Positions 35,683 to 44,312 of a stretch of 64,000 nt of DNA are shown piece by piece; within the stretch, counting starts at the first letter, position 1; every line of letters begins with the position of its first letter. The notes beneath the pieces are model-generated. The model was not told where the DNA came from, ran no database searches, and saw only the letters and a program-made list of their open reading frames with translations. The stretch comes from Bacillota bacterium (GTDB taxonomy: Bacteria; Bacillota_A; Clostridia; Lachnospirales; Lachnospiraceae). The position numbers and the translations under genes are program-made. The stretch lies in assembly GCA_023407175.1 (NCBI GenBank), contig JAEYMU010000013.1, positions 1 through 64,000 of the forward strand, given 5' to 3'.

Positions 35683-36822
35683 ATGGATAAGAACGAAAGG
35701 AAATACAAGCAGATTTTATCAAAGGATACAGGCATACCAGCACAGGTAAAAAAGCAGGCTGCTCTGACTTATTCTATCATAATATCTGAAAATAATGAAA
35801 ATGAAACTATAAGGGAGTTTTGTAAAATGAAAAAACATCATAATCGGAGATTTATTCTATTAGCCGCCGCTTTGACTTTAGCCTTTGGAACGACTGCCCT
35901 CGCTGCCGTAAAGCATTGGGGATTAACGGACTTTTTTTCGAAATCCGGTAAGGAACTCCCCCAGCAGGCCTCCTCATTAATAGAAACAGAGATTAACCAG
36001 GAAAATGCAGAAAACGCTTTTGTGAATTTTAAAATCCGTGAAGCAATCTGTGATAACAAGTCAATCTATGTGGTTTTAGAGGCAAGGCCCGTAAATCCCG
36101 ACAAATATCTGCTGCTGGCAATGGATGCCTACTATAATGACCCCGCAGCTAATATGGGAATAGAGGTGAAAAATGGCGAAACCCTCGTTGAATACGCCAA
36201 AGAAACAAATCGGGAGATGCTCTATGTGAGTCCTTCCTTAAGCGATAACGGAACCCTTTTATTAACCAGTGCAGATTATACGACTGAGGAGGACGGCACT
36301 GTTGTGTTCATTCTTAAGGGTAATAATATTGCGACAACGGAAAACATGAACTTAACCTGTAATACTATAGTAAATACCATAGACCAGAATGGCAATTACG
36401 GAGAAGCCATCAAAGACTCCTTTAATTTCCAATTGTCAAACAAGAGCTCTGAAGTAACCGCTTGCTATCTAACAGCTAACCCGATCGTAGTAGAGGATAC
36501 GGGAGTTATTATTGATAAAATCGAGATAAGTCAAACTGAACTTGGGATATATACCGAGTTAACCTTTCATATTGCCCCTGATGCTACCGATGACATGACC
36601 GCACTGGCGAAGGACGGTCTTTGGTTTGAGTATCTGGATGATAGCGGAGAGGCCTGGGAAAGCGGATTATCAGGAATCGGCAAGATAGAAGAAATCAGTG
36701 ACGGTGTTTTCGTTCAGAAAAATAATTTTGAAGAAAGGGAGCTGCCCGATACTATTACAGTCCGGGGCTTTGACTGCTGGAACAAGACAAGATTCGGAAG
36801 TATGACCCTCAATAAAGAATAG
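35683..36822 (+). CDS. DUF4179 protein, putative membrane anti-sigma factor
   Basis: 379 residues. The N-terminal 45 residues are cytoplasmic and charged, followed by a single transmembrane segment RRFILLAAALTLAFGTTALAAV at about residues 54-76. The extracytoplasmic part begins with a DUF4179-like region and continues as beta-rich domains (SLIETEINQENAENAFVNFKIREAICDNKSIYVVLEA). With a sigma factor just upstream and AGGAGG 7 bp before the start, it most likely holds that sigma factor at the membrane until an extracellular signal arrives. Confidence 0.87.
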   Translation: MDKNERKYKQILSKDTGIPAQVKKQAALTYSIIISENNENETIREFCKMKKHHNRRFILLAAALTLAFGTTALAAVKHWGLTDFFSKSGKELPQQASSLIETEINQENAENAFVNFKIREAICDNKSIYVVLEARPVNPDKYLLLAMDAYYNDPAANMGIEVKNGETLVEYAKETNREMLYVSPSLSDNGTLLLTSADYTTEEDGTVVFILKGNNIATTENMNLTCNTIVNTIDQNGNYGEAIKDSFNFQLSNKSSEVTACYLTANPIVVEDTGVIIDKIEISQTELGIYTELTFHIAPDATDDMTALAKDGLWFEYLDDSGEAWESGLSGIGKIEEISDGVFVQKNNFEERELPDTITVRGFDCWNKTRFGSMTLNKE

Positions 36823-36872
36823 CTGCATATCTTCAACCCAATAATTAAAGTTCATCCCCTATCTCAAAGTAA

Positions 36873-36926
36873 GGGTGCCGTAAAACAACTATGGATTAGC
36901 TGTTTTACGGCACCCTATGTTTTTTT
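36873..36926 (+). terminator. Rho-independent terminator of the sigma/DUF4179 operon
   Basis: Perfect 15-bp stem GGGTGCCGTAAAACA and TGTTTTACGGCACCC with a 13-nt loop, followed by TATGTTTTTTT. Confidence 0.92.
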
Positions 36927-37179
36927 CACCGAATATGTTAATTACATATTTTATTAATACGATATTTAATTAAATAAATTATCTCAAGCATTGCTAAATT
37001 GATTATAATATTTTATAATTATTACTGTAATATTAGGATTCTTCTCATTTTATCCCAGTATTAAATCAGTAGTTTATGAAAAACCATTTAGTTAATTACA
37101 TAATGAAATAAATGCTGTTCTTTTCATACTGATAAAGCTAAAATGAGAAATCCGTCAACAAAAGGTAGGGAGGAGAATT
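36927..37179. other. AT-rich intergenic upstream of the GH43 gene
   Basis: No gene. Very AT-rich leader region of the GH43 lipoprotein; no promoter could be assigned with confidence. Confidence 0.5.
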
Positions 37180-38793
37180 ATGAAAAAATTGATTTTATTA
37201 TTGACATTAAGTATGGGCCTGCTTTTGCTTGCATCCTGTAGCAAACAAGATACCAATGATGGACAAACGCCGACAAAGGCAGAGGATACGAAACCGGAGC
37301 CTACGAAAGCCTTGGCGGAGGAAACGGATGCCGATATGACCGGAACCCCGGCTACAAATGAAGCAACAAAAGAAGAAGAAACTGCGTTATTTAATTCTAT
37401 CCTTGAGAGCATTCCATTAAAAGCCAAAGAGAATGTAACTCATACATTCGCAAATGTATCGGTACATGATCCATCTATTTTGGAGGTGAACAATACCTAT
37501 TATATTTTTGGCTCTCATTTAGCCGGCGCAAAATCAACGGATTTGATCAACTGGACACTCATTGATTCCGGTGTGACTAAGACCAACAAAATTATTCCGG
37601 ATGCTATGACTGAGATGTCGGAAGCCTTTACCTGGGCCAAAACAAATACCTTCTGGGCCCCGGATGTAATCCAATTGGAGGACGGGAAATTCTATTATTA
37701 CTACTGTAACTGCGAGGGCAGTTCTCCCCTGTCCGCCCTTGGTGTCGCTGTCTCTGATCAGGTAGAGGGACCCTATAAGGATCTTGGAATCATTTTGCGT
37801 TCGGGCATGGCCGAAGAACCCGGCGAAGACGGTGATACATACGACGCAACGGTGGACCCGAATGTGGTTGATCCTTGCGTATTCTATGACAAGGATAACC
37901 GGCTATGGATGATGTACGGTTCCTACAGTGGCGGTATTTTTATTCTGGAATTGAATAAAAAGACAGGCATGCCCCTGGAGAGCGGATACGGAAAGAAGCT
38001 CCTCGGAAAGAACCATCTTCGTATTGAGGGTTCCTTTATTCAATACAGTGAAGAAACCGGATACTATTACATGTTCCTTTCCTTTGGCGGCTTAACAAGT
38101 GATGGAGGATATAATATCCGGGTCTGCAGGTCCAAGAATCCGGATGGACCATACTATGACTCGGCAGGAAATGATATGATAAACTGTGTAGGAGCCGACG
38201 GATCTTTCTTCGACGACCGGGCAGCAGAAAAGTTCGGAACAAAGCTTATGGGAAGTTTCCATTGGAACAGTGCAGAGGGAGAAGAAAACACAGGGCATTA
38301 CGGCTATCTGTCTCCGGGACACAACTCTACCATCTATCAGGAAGAGACCGGCAAGTATTTCCTGGTGTTCCATGCAAGATTTGAGGGAAAAGGTGAGAAC
38401 CATGAGGTTCGTGTTCATCAGATGTTCCTTAATGAGGACGGGTGGTTTGTGGTGGCACCCTATCGGTATGTGGGTGAAACCATCGGCAGCTATGCAGAGT
38501 CTGATGTGACCGGAGCATACAAGGTAATTAATCATGGCAGGGATATCACCGCACAAGTTAAATTCTCTCAGAATGTTATCCTGAAGGAGAACCATACCGT
38601 CGTTGGTGACTGGCATGGCACCTGGGAGCTAACAGGGGACAACACCTGCATTCTTACCATTGACGGAGTGGAGTATAAAGGAGTCTTCCTGGAGCAATGG
38701 GATGAGAACGGCCTGAAGAATGTAATGACCTTTACGGTTCAATCCTTAGAGGGAATATCCATCTGGGGAAGCGGATATGAAGCAACGGAATAA
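37180..38793 (+). CDS. GH43 arabinanase-like lipoprotein
   Basis: 537 residues. Lipoprotein signal MKKLILLLTLSMGLLLLASC with lipidated C20, then an acidic linker rich in Thr/Glu/Pro (21-70). The five-bladed GH43 domain starts at about 85 with VSVHDPSILEVNNTYYIFGSH (general base D97) and continues with FWAPDVIQLEDGKFYYYYC, VDPCVFYDKDNRLWMMYGSYSGGIFIL and HLRIEGSFIQY (acid/base Glu). The C-terminal 80 residues (HGRDITAQVKFSQNVIL ... GVFLEQWDENGLKNVMTFT) match the beta-sandwich extension seen in Abn2-type endo-1,5-alpha-L-arabinanases. It is anchored outside the cell to cleave arabinan; specificity is inferred. Start after GGGAGGAG. Confidence 0.88.
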   Translation: MKKLILLLTLSMGLLLLASCSKQDTNDGQTPTKAEDTKPEPTKALAEETDADMTGTPATNEATKEEETALFNSILESIPLKAKENVTHTFANVSVHDPSILEVNNTYYIFGSHLAGAKSTDLINWTLIDSGVTKTNKIIPDAMTEMSEAFTWAKTNTFWAPDVIQLEDGKFYYYYCNCEGSSPLSALGVAVSDQVEGPYKDLGIILRSGMAEEPGEDGDTYDATVDPNVVDPCVFYDKDNRLWMMYGSYSGGIFILELNKKTGMPLESGYGKKLLGKNHLRIEGSFIQYSEETGYYYMFLSFGGLTSDGGYNIRVCRSKNPDGPYYDSAGNDMINCVGADGSFFDDRAAEKFGTKLMGSFHWNSAEGEENTGHYGYLSPGHNSTIYQEETGKYFLVFHARFEGKGENHEVRVHQMFLNEDGWFVVAPYRYVGETIGSYAESDVTGAYKVINHGRDITAQVKFSQNVILKENHTVVGDWHGTWELTGDNTCILTIDGVEYKGVFLEQWDENGLKNVMTFTVQSLEGISIWGSGYEATE

Positions 38794-38823
38794 GCTTCCT
38801 GTCCCGTTCCGGAGCTTTTATAT

Positions 38824-38883
38824 TTGACCTGCGGTATTGATTATGTTAGGATTAAATGGATAAGGATAGATATTATTCATTTA
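38824..38883 (+). promoter_or_regulatory. TetR-gene promoter with downstream operator-like inverted repeat
   Basis: TTGACC (38824-38829), 17 bp, TAGGAT (38847-38852). Immediately after the -10 lies TAAATGGATAA (38853-38863) and its near inverted copy TTATTCATTTA (38873-38883), 10 of 11 bases matching. This suggests autorepression by the TetR protein. Confidence 0.65.
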
Positions 38884-38898
38884 GGAGGACTGGCTGTT

Positions 38899-39489
38899 AT
38901 GCCCCTGATTTTTGACGAAGCCGGACGTGTAAAATTAAGAACGCAGCTGTTGGATAATGGGTTTCAGCTCATTAAACGTTTTGGTCTGAAGAAAACCTCT
39001 GTCAGCGATATCGCAAAGGCATCCGGGATTGCTACGGGAACATTCTATAATTTCTTCAAAACGAAAGAGGAGTTTGTCTATCAAATTATTTTATACAAGC
39101 GTGAGCAGTCAAAGGAAAGCTTTCAGGCGCTGCTGGATCAGAATGGCCTGCTGGATAAGGCCGGCTTTCGTAAGTTCCTGCAGTCAATTTTTCATGCGGA
39201 CAATAACATCTTTGAATATCTTAGCCAGGACGAGGTCGCCATGCTTTATTCCCGCTGGCCGCAAAATTATATGAAGGACAGCGGCAGCGGCGAGCAGACC
39301 ACTGTCTGGATTTTAGACCATATTGCCAATAAAAGGCCGGATTGCAGCTGGAAGGTCTTCGCTAATTTCTGTAAGGCGGTATCAATTATTCGTTACGGAA
39401 AAGCGAACCTGTACAGCGAAGCGTATGATGAAATGCTTGACGGTATTATTAAAGCCATATTGGACTATGTAATTGAAGATAACACTTAA
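38899..39489 (+). CDS. TetR/AcrR-family transcriptional regulator
   Basis: 196-residue regulator. ATG 38899 is chosen because AGGAGG lies 10 bp upstream; the frame extends to 38824 but that part overlaps the promoter. The N-terminal helix-turn-helix is IKRFGLKKTSVSDIAKASGIATGTFYNFFKTKEEFVYQII (residues about 23-62), and the C-terminal helical ligand domain fills the rest. Inverted repeats containing TTAAATGAA or TAAATGNATAA lie just downstream of the -10 boxes of both this gene and the secreted-protein gene starting at 40906, so it probably represses both. The ligand is unknown. Confidence 0.9.
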   Translation: MPLIFDEAGRVKLRTQLLDNGFQLIKRFGLKKTSVSDIAKASGIATGTFYNFFKTKEEFVYQIILYKREQSKESFQALLDQNGLLDKAGFRKFLQSIFHADNNIFEYLSQDEVAMLYSRWPQNYMKDSGSGEQTTVWILDHIANKRPDCSWKVFANFCKAVSIIRYGKANLYSEAYDEMLDGIIKAILDYVIEDNT

Positions 39490-39491
39490 AT

Positions 39492-39530
39492 AAGGGGGAA
39501 GAGGATGTACACTCTCTTCCCCCTTTTGCA
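39492..39530. terminator. Bidirectional hairpin terminator
   Basis: Perfect 12-bp stem AAGGGGGAAGAG and CTCTTCCCCCTT with a 10-nt loop, between the convergent TetR and secreted-protein genes. Confidence 0.85.
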
Positions 39531-39538
39531 GATTTTTT

Positions 39539-40906
39539 TCAGCCTACCTTGTCCAGTGCCACTGTCTGTGCTGCATCCGCTGCACCAATCTGATTGCCCG
39601 GACCTTTCATACCGGTACCGTCACATGAGACAACCGTACAGTTTCGGAAGGCATAACCCAGAATAGAACCTGCGACCGCTCCGTCACTTGCAGTAATCTT
39701 ACCGCTAGCCTTGCAGCCTACAATATGGATTGCCGAAGAGGCAGGGTAATAGCTGATATAATTGCTGCCGCTGAAACCTCCGCCCACAATACCACCAATA
39801 CGGGACGCTCCTGTATCGGCTGTAATGGTCACATTCCTGACTTCACAACTCTTGATGAGCGTAAAGCCCTCCGGATCGGTAGCAAAAGGCCCCTCATTGA
39901 CAACTCCGGAATATCCCAGCAAACCGCCGATCATGGCTGCATTCTTCCCCACGCTTATTGTTACATCTACTGCCTTGCAGTTTATAACCTCCTTGCTTTC
40001 GAAGGCACACCCGGCCAAACCCCCGATTCCGATAGCGCCCAGCGTCGTATCATTATATACCATGGTTTCCGTTGCTGTAACAGTACCGGTTACTGTGCAG
40101 CCCGAGATAATACCACCCTCAAGACCACCTCCCAGAATACCTGCACCATTACTGACAGCCGTCATGGTAACATCAGCCTTTACTGTGCAATTCTTGATGT
40201 TGGTGTCCTGCGCACTTCCGACAAGACCGGCTACAGAGCCGCTGCCAAGGATTCGGTTGGTACCGGTGAGTGTTATATTCTTAATCGCATTGTTGTGGGA
40301 GGACATCGCCATACCGACAAGCGCGCCGGTGCAATTCCCGGTGGAGGTAACCGTCACATTCTCAAGCTTCAGGTTTCTTATGGAAGCCTTACCGCCGATG
40401 CCGCCGAACAGGCCGGTTCCGGTCATATCCTCGGCGGTAAGAGTATCTCTTGTGACGGACAGATTGGAAATCGTATAGCCGCCGCCATTAAAGCTTCCTG
40501 TGAAGGCGTACTCCGGATCAGCGCCGTAATCTCCGTTCGCCGCATCCTTCGGTACATAGGAACCGATAGGCGTCCAATTGGAACAGCCCGACAAATCAAT
40601 ATTCGCTGTCAGTACAAAATATCCATTCAAATAATTTTGAACACGCTTTAGCTGTGCCGCATTAGCAATCTGCCACGGACTTGATGCCGTACCGAGTCCT
40701 CCCGCAAAGCCCTTTGCAGTATCCTTACTGCCGCTGGAAGAAGCACTTTGGATCACGAGGCGGTCCATCGCAGTAATCTTTGCCAGTGTTATACAGCCCG
40801 GAAAATCCGAGGGGCATGACGGGGCAGCGGCGAACGCAGCCTCAGATGAATTACCGAGTAATAAGATTGTGACCAGCATTCCTGCCAGCCATTGCTTTAG
40901 CTTCAT
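39539..40906 (-). CDS. Secreted beta-helix/GLUG-type repeat protein
   Basis: 455 residues with signal peptide QWLAGMLVTILLLGNSSEAAFAAAP. From about residue 75 the sequence follows the pattern GTASSPWQIANAAQLKRVQNYLNGYFVLTANIDLSG, a domain commonly preceding GLUG repeats. It continues as repeats such as GGGYTISNLSVTRD, TGLFGGIGGKASIRNLKLENVTVTSTGNCTGALVG and GSVAGLVGSAQDTNIKNCTVKADVTM, forming a predicted right-handed beta-helix. Such proteins are surface adhesins or passenger domains. No anchor (LPxTG or SLH) is visible, so it may be released. GGGAGG precedes the ATG. A TetR operator-like palindrome sits in its promoter. Confidence 0.82.
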   Translation of the reverse strand: MKLKQWLAGMLVTILLLGNSSEAAFAAAPSCPSDFPGCITLAKITAMDRLVIQSASSSGSKDTAKGFAGGLGTASSPWQIANAAQLKRVQNYLNGYFVLTANIDLSGCSNWTPIGSYVPKDAANGDYGADPEYAFTGSFNGGGYTISNLSVTRDTLTAEDMTGTGLFGGIGGKASIRNLKLENVTVTSTGNCTGALVGMAMSSHNNAIKNITLTGTNRILGSGSVAGLVGSAQDTNIKNCTVKADVTMTAVSNGAGILGGGLEGGIISGCTVTGTVTATETMVYNDTTLGAIGIGGLAGCAFESKEVINCKAVDVTISVGKNAAMIGGLLGYSGVVNEGPFATDPEGFTLIKSCEVRNVTITADTGASRIGGIVGGGFSGSNYISYYPASSAIHIVGCKASGKITASDGAVAGSILGYAFRNCTVVSCDGTGMKGPGNQIGAADAAQTVALDKVG

Positions 40907-40931
40907 AAAAAATCCTCCCTGTAATTGTGTT

Positions 40932-40979
40932 TTATGAATTAAATGAACATATATGCATTCATGTTCATTTAATTCATAA
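40932..40979. promoter_or_regulatory. Long perfect inverted repeat in the promoter of the secreted protein
   Basis: TTATGAATTAAATGAACAT (40932-40950) and its exact reverse complement (40961-40979) separated by 10 bp, starting 3 bp after the putative -10. It resembles a TetR-type operator; it could also fold as a 5' UTR hairpin. Confidence 0.7.
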
Positions 40980-40981
40980 TT

Positions 40982-41010
40982 AGGTTAGCATTGACTAACT
41001 GAATTGTCAA
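40982..41010 (-). promoter_or_regulatory. Promoter of the secreted beta-helix protein gene
   Basis: Minus strand TTGACA (41010-41005), 17-bp spacer, TAACCT (40987-40982). Confidence 0.6.
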
Positions 41011-41048
41011 CAAGTTTTTCTCCTTATAAAAATAATATATGAAATAAA

Positions 41049-41107
41049 AATAGGCATAAACCGGTAGAACCCCATCTGCTTACCAGGCTCTACCAATTTA
41101 TACCTAT
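41049..41107 (-). terminator. Terminator after the two-component operon
   Basis: Long imperfect hairpin with outer arms ATAGGCATAAA/TTTATACCTAT and inner GGTAGA/TCTACC pairing, followed on the minus strand by TTTTTATTTC. Confidence 0.75.
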
Positions 41108-41164
41108 TATAATTCAAGCATTCACAAGCTGTTTATAAACAGCTTTCAGGTTATCCTCTAGTGT

Positions 41165-42019
41165 TTATTGCGCTTCCAGAAGTCCCTGCTCCATTTTCTC
41201 TATTTGAGCGAGAGTATATTTATATTGTGCATAATAACCGATACCGGTTAATGCTTTATCATATCTCGAGAAAGTCATGATTGCAACCTCACCGTTTTCA
41301 CCATTAATATCAAAAGTAATATCCGGATCATTATTGCTGTAGCCCTGGCAGTTGTATCTAACCGATGCAATCTCACCATGAACCACATCATATTTTGCAG
41401 CCAGCTTCATCGCCAGGTCTGCATACTCACCATAATTCTCGCCAAGCTCCTTATCATAAGCTACGGAAACATTTTCCTCCAGCGTTCTGTCATGTCCTAC
41501 ACTAAATAGATCTCCTGTTACGGCATCTACCCAGAAATAATAGGTGCGCTTTCCATCGATGAAGACATCGGCATACCAGCTGGACCGCGGAATGTTTTCA
41601 TTTCCCTTATCGTAACCCATTTCAATCATCTGTCCCTCAAGATCGATTCCATATATATTCCAAAGAGCCTGTGCTCCTATCTCAGCGGCCTCTTCCTTTG
41701 ACATGTCCTTACCGGCTGGCGTCTGGCTGGAATAATATTCGAGATCAATCGATCCAATCGTATAATCTGCTTTTTTATAACCCTCCGGCACACTGCTTTG
41801 TTCTGTCAGGGTTTCTGTTTCCGGCTCTGTTTTAGCCTCCCCCTCGAATTCAGTGCCCTGAATATCCGCATAGCTTGTGGCTACGGTATCAGCTTTGTTA
41901 TATTCCTTAGCCGCTGCCTGAGTAAATCCCTGAAATGCCAGGGAACTGATACTAATAATCAATCCTGCTGCCAGGATCGATCCTATTGCCTGTTTCCCTT
42001 TTGATCCATTGTTTCTCAT
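41165..42019 (-). CDS. Secreted protein of unknown function, PepSY-like, with TCS operon
   Basis: 284 residues. The N terminus has a hydrophobic leader AIGSILAAGLIISISSLAFQGFTQAAA, then an acidic Thr/Glu linker (EGEAKTEPETETLTEQ). The mature region contains two blocks resembling PepSY-type repeats: MSKEEAAEIGAQALWNIYGIDL, then WYADVFIDGKRTYYFWVDAVTGDLFSVGHDR. It lies 80 bp after the histidine kinase gene in the same direction with CGGAGG before the ATG, so it is probably the kinase's accessory protein or target. I cannot assign a function beyond that. Confidence 0.75.
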   Translation of the reverse strand: MRNNGSKGKQAIGSILAAGLIISISSLAFQGFTQAAAKEYNKADTVATSYADIQGTEFEGEAKTEPETETLTEQSSVPEGYKKADYTIGSIDLEYYSSQTPAGKDMSKEEAAEIGAQALWNIYGIDLEGQMIEMGYDKGNENIPRSSWYADVFIDGKRTYYFWVDAVTGDLFSVGHDRTLEENVSVAYDKELGENYGEYADLAMKLAAKYDVVHGEIASVRYNCQGYSNNDPDITFDINGENGEVAIMTFSRYDKALTGIGYYAQYKYTLAQIEKMEQGLLEAQ

Positions 42020-42099
42020 ATGATACCTCCGTTTTAATTTTGTTTTGTGATCACAATGAGAGTATAGAAATTCAGAATTATAGAAACATTATGAACTTA

Positions 42100-43500
42100 T
42101 TATAAAGTTGTAAAAGTTACTTTTACTGTCGTTCCTTTCCCCGAATGACTGGTAAAGCTTAAGCTTGCATCATGCTGTGCAGCAATCTGACTGCAGATGG
42201 CAAGCCCCAATCCGGCTCCGCCATCCTTTCGGCTTCTCGCTTTATCTCCTCTGTAAAAGGGCTCCGTAATTTGCGAAAGCACTTCATCTGTCATTCCTAT
42301 TCCGTTATCCTGAATGCTTAGGATTTTCTTTTTCTCCTCCCAATAGGCACGTACCGTAATATTTCCTCCTACGGTGCACGCCTTTATTGCATTGTCTGTT
42401 AAATTAACCAATAAGCTCTCCAGCAGATATCTATCGCCTCGGACTGCATCTAATTCGCATAGGAATTCTATATGGATATTTTTTTCTACGATTTTCCCAT
42501 TCAGTGTCTGCCGGACCAGCTCAAAAAGATCGGACATCCTATTTTCTTCACAGACAATTTGATTGTTCTGCAAATTCGCAAGCTCCAGCAATTGAAACGC
42601 TATTGTCTGTAAGCGTCTGCTTTCTGACATAATGTAATCCAATGCCGATATACGGTCATCTTCCGTCATTACAGCTTTTTGCATATATTCTGCATATCCA
42701 TAGATCGCTGTCAGCGGGGTTCTAAGCTCATGAGCAAAATTATCTATAAACTGCTGCTTCTTATTCGAAGCTTCCAATAATGCCGTCATTTGATGCTGTA
42801 TTTCTTCCGCCATATGATTAAAGCTTCGGGCCATTTCGGAAAGCTCATCATGTCCGGAAACCTGAAGTCTGGTTTCATATGCACCATTTGCAATATTCTT
42901 CGAGGTTTGCGAAATCTGAGACAGTGGTTTGAATATTTGATTCAACGCAATAATAAGTCCCAAAGCAAGTAAAATGGAAAGAAGAAATCCGGCAAGAAAC
43001 AGTACATTTTTCAATTGGTTCCATGTGCTTATGGAATCGGTCGTATCATAAAGATATACCAGCGAGTAAGCGTCATATGGCTGGGGAAGCCTTCCGGTAA
43101 CAATTACATAGGTTTTGCCTTCTGCTTTCTGTATTGCCACGAGGCGGGCCCCATTCTCCGGAGCTCCTGGTGAAATACTCTGCAATACTGCCAGGTCCTG
43201 ATTGAAATAGGTAAGCTCGTCGTTTTGATAAAGTGCCAGACCTGCCTTTTTATCCTCGGACAAATAGCTGTAGGGCTGGAGAATTTCGCTGATAGAGCCC
43301 TCTTCTATTTCAATACCGCGGCTTTCCAAGGCTTTAAAATCCTTAATCAGTGAAGACACAATAAAATAATGCTCTCCCAGACTCCGTCCCTTCACACTGC
43401 TTATTGTGTCCCTATATGTTACCACAGAAAAAATACTGATTCCCAGATTAAAAAAGAAAAGGAAAAGCACAAGGGTTATTAAAAAGGTTCGTTGCTTCAT
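42100..43500 (-). CDS. Membrane sensor histidine kinase
   Basis: 466 residues. The first transmembrane helix is LITLVLFLFFFNLGISIFSVVTY (about 8-30). An extracytoplasmic sensor loop of about 130 residues follows, then the second helix FLAGFLLSILLALGLIIALNQIF near 165-190. A HAMP domain is seen in PLSQISQTSKNIANGAYETRL. The dimerisation box is DNFAHELRTPLTAIYGYAEYM with the phosphorylated His, and the ATPase domain has NLTDNAIKACT, IQDNGIGMTDEVL and RSRKDGGAGLGLAICSQIA. It overlaps the response-regulator stop by 4 bp. The signal is unknown. Confidence 0.93.
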   Translation of the reverse strand: MKQRTFLITLVLFLFFFNLGISIFSVVTYRDTISSVKGRSLGEHYFIVSSLIKDFKALESRGIEIEEGSISEILQPYSYLSEDKKAGLALYQNDELTYFNQDLAVLQSISPGAPENGARLVAIQKAEGKTYVIVTGRLPQPYDAYSLVYLYDTTDSISTWNQLKNVLFLAGFLLSILLALGLIIALNQIFKPLSQISQTSKNIANGAYETRLQVSGHDELSEMARSFNHMAEEIQHQMTALLEASNKKQQFIDNFAHELRTPLTAIYGYAEYMQKAVMTEDDRISALDYIMSESRRLQTIAFQLLELANLQNNQIVCEENRMSDLFELVRQTLNGKIVEKNIHIEFLCELDAVRGDRYLLESLLVNLTDNAIKACTVGGNITVRAYWEEKKKILSIQDNGIGMTDEVLSQITEPFYRGDKARSRKDGGAGLGLAICSQIAAQHDASLSFTSHSGKGTTVKVTFTTL

Positions 43501-44150
43501 CGGCTTGTCTCCAGTCGGTAACCCAGCTTGTAGACTGTTTTTATTCTGTCTTCCCAGCCTAGTTTTTTACGTATTTTCTGTATATGCACATCTACCGTCC
43601 GGGTATCCCCTTCAAAATCATATCCCCAGACAAGCTCCAGCAGTCTTTCCCTGGATAATGCTATATTACGGTTGTTCACCAAAACCTCCAACAGCTCATA
43701 TTCCTTTGGCGTACATTCCAAAGGCTCTCCTTTGCAAAACACCTGCCGGCTTTCAAAATCTATTTTCACATTACCTTCCTCAAAAATTTTCTTATTCTTT
43801 TGAGTCCGCCGAAGCACCGCTTCGACCCTTGCCAGCAGCTCCAGCATCTCAAATGGTTTTGTCAGATAATCATCCGCTCCCATAGAAAAGCCCTTGATCC
43901 GGTCAGCCAGGCCACCGCGGGCAGTCAAAAATATGGTGGGCGTTCCTTTCATCTTCTTTATTACCTCAAGCCCATTAAGCCCCGGCAGCATGATATCTAA
44001 GATAATCAAATCATGGGCTTGCTGCTGTATTTCAGCAACAGCCGCTTCCCCATCGTAAACAGAAACACAGGTATGCCCTACCAGCTGCAGGTTTCTTTTT
44101 ACCAAATCATTGATCGCTATTTCGTCCTCGACGATTAAAATCGATGCCAA
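43497..44150 (-). CDS. OmpR-family response regulator
   Basis: 217 residues, TTG start at 44150 with GGGAGGTGA upstream. The receiver domain is ILIVEDEIAINDLVKRNLQLVGH with phosphoacceptor Asp in DLIILDIMLPGLNG, Thr in TIFLTARGG and Lys in DDYLTKPFEMLELLARV. The winged-helix output domain is KEYELLEVLVNNRNIALSRERLLELVWGYDFEGDTRTVDVHIQKIRKKL. It is the first gene of the three-gene operon with the sensor kinase and the secreted protein. Confidence 0.95.
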   Translation of the reverse strand: MASILIVEDEIAINDLVKRNLQLVGHTCVSVYDGEAAVAEIQQQAHDLIILDIMLPGLNGLEVIKKMKGTPTIFLTARGGLADRIKGFSMGADDYLTKPFEMLELLARVEAVLRRTQKNKKIFEEGNVKIDFESRQVFCKGEPLECTPKEYELLEVLVNNRNIALSRERLLELVWGYDFEGDTRTVDVHIQKIRKKLGWEDRIKTVYKLGYRLETSR

Positions 44151-44213
44151 CTATCTCACCTCCCTTAGCAATATTATCACGGCTTTGTTATGAAGTTGTA
44201 AAGAAAAATAAAA

Positions 44214-44244
44214 AAATAGCCACATCAATCTGATATGGCTATTT
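44214..44244 (-). terminator. Hairpin terminator between PPC-like gene and response regulator
   Basis: Stem AAATAGCCACATCA and TGATATGGCTATTT with a 3-nt loop, followed on the minus strand by TTTATTTTTC. It terminates the upstream secreted-protein gene before the response-regulator gene begins. Confidence 0.8.
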
Positions 44245-44312
44245 CATATTCATCATTCACATGAAATTACAGCTTTCATCCTCTGGCCCTCGACAACAGA
44301 AATAAAAGTGCC

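Noticed and set aside
39725..40651. 308- and 238-codon plus-strand frames
   Set aside because: They are opposite the secreted beta-helix gene, whose signal peptide, ribosome site and repeats support the minus strand; the long open antisense frames follow from its repetitive composition.
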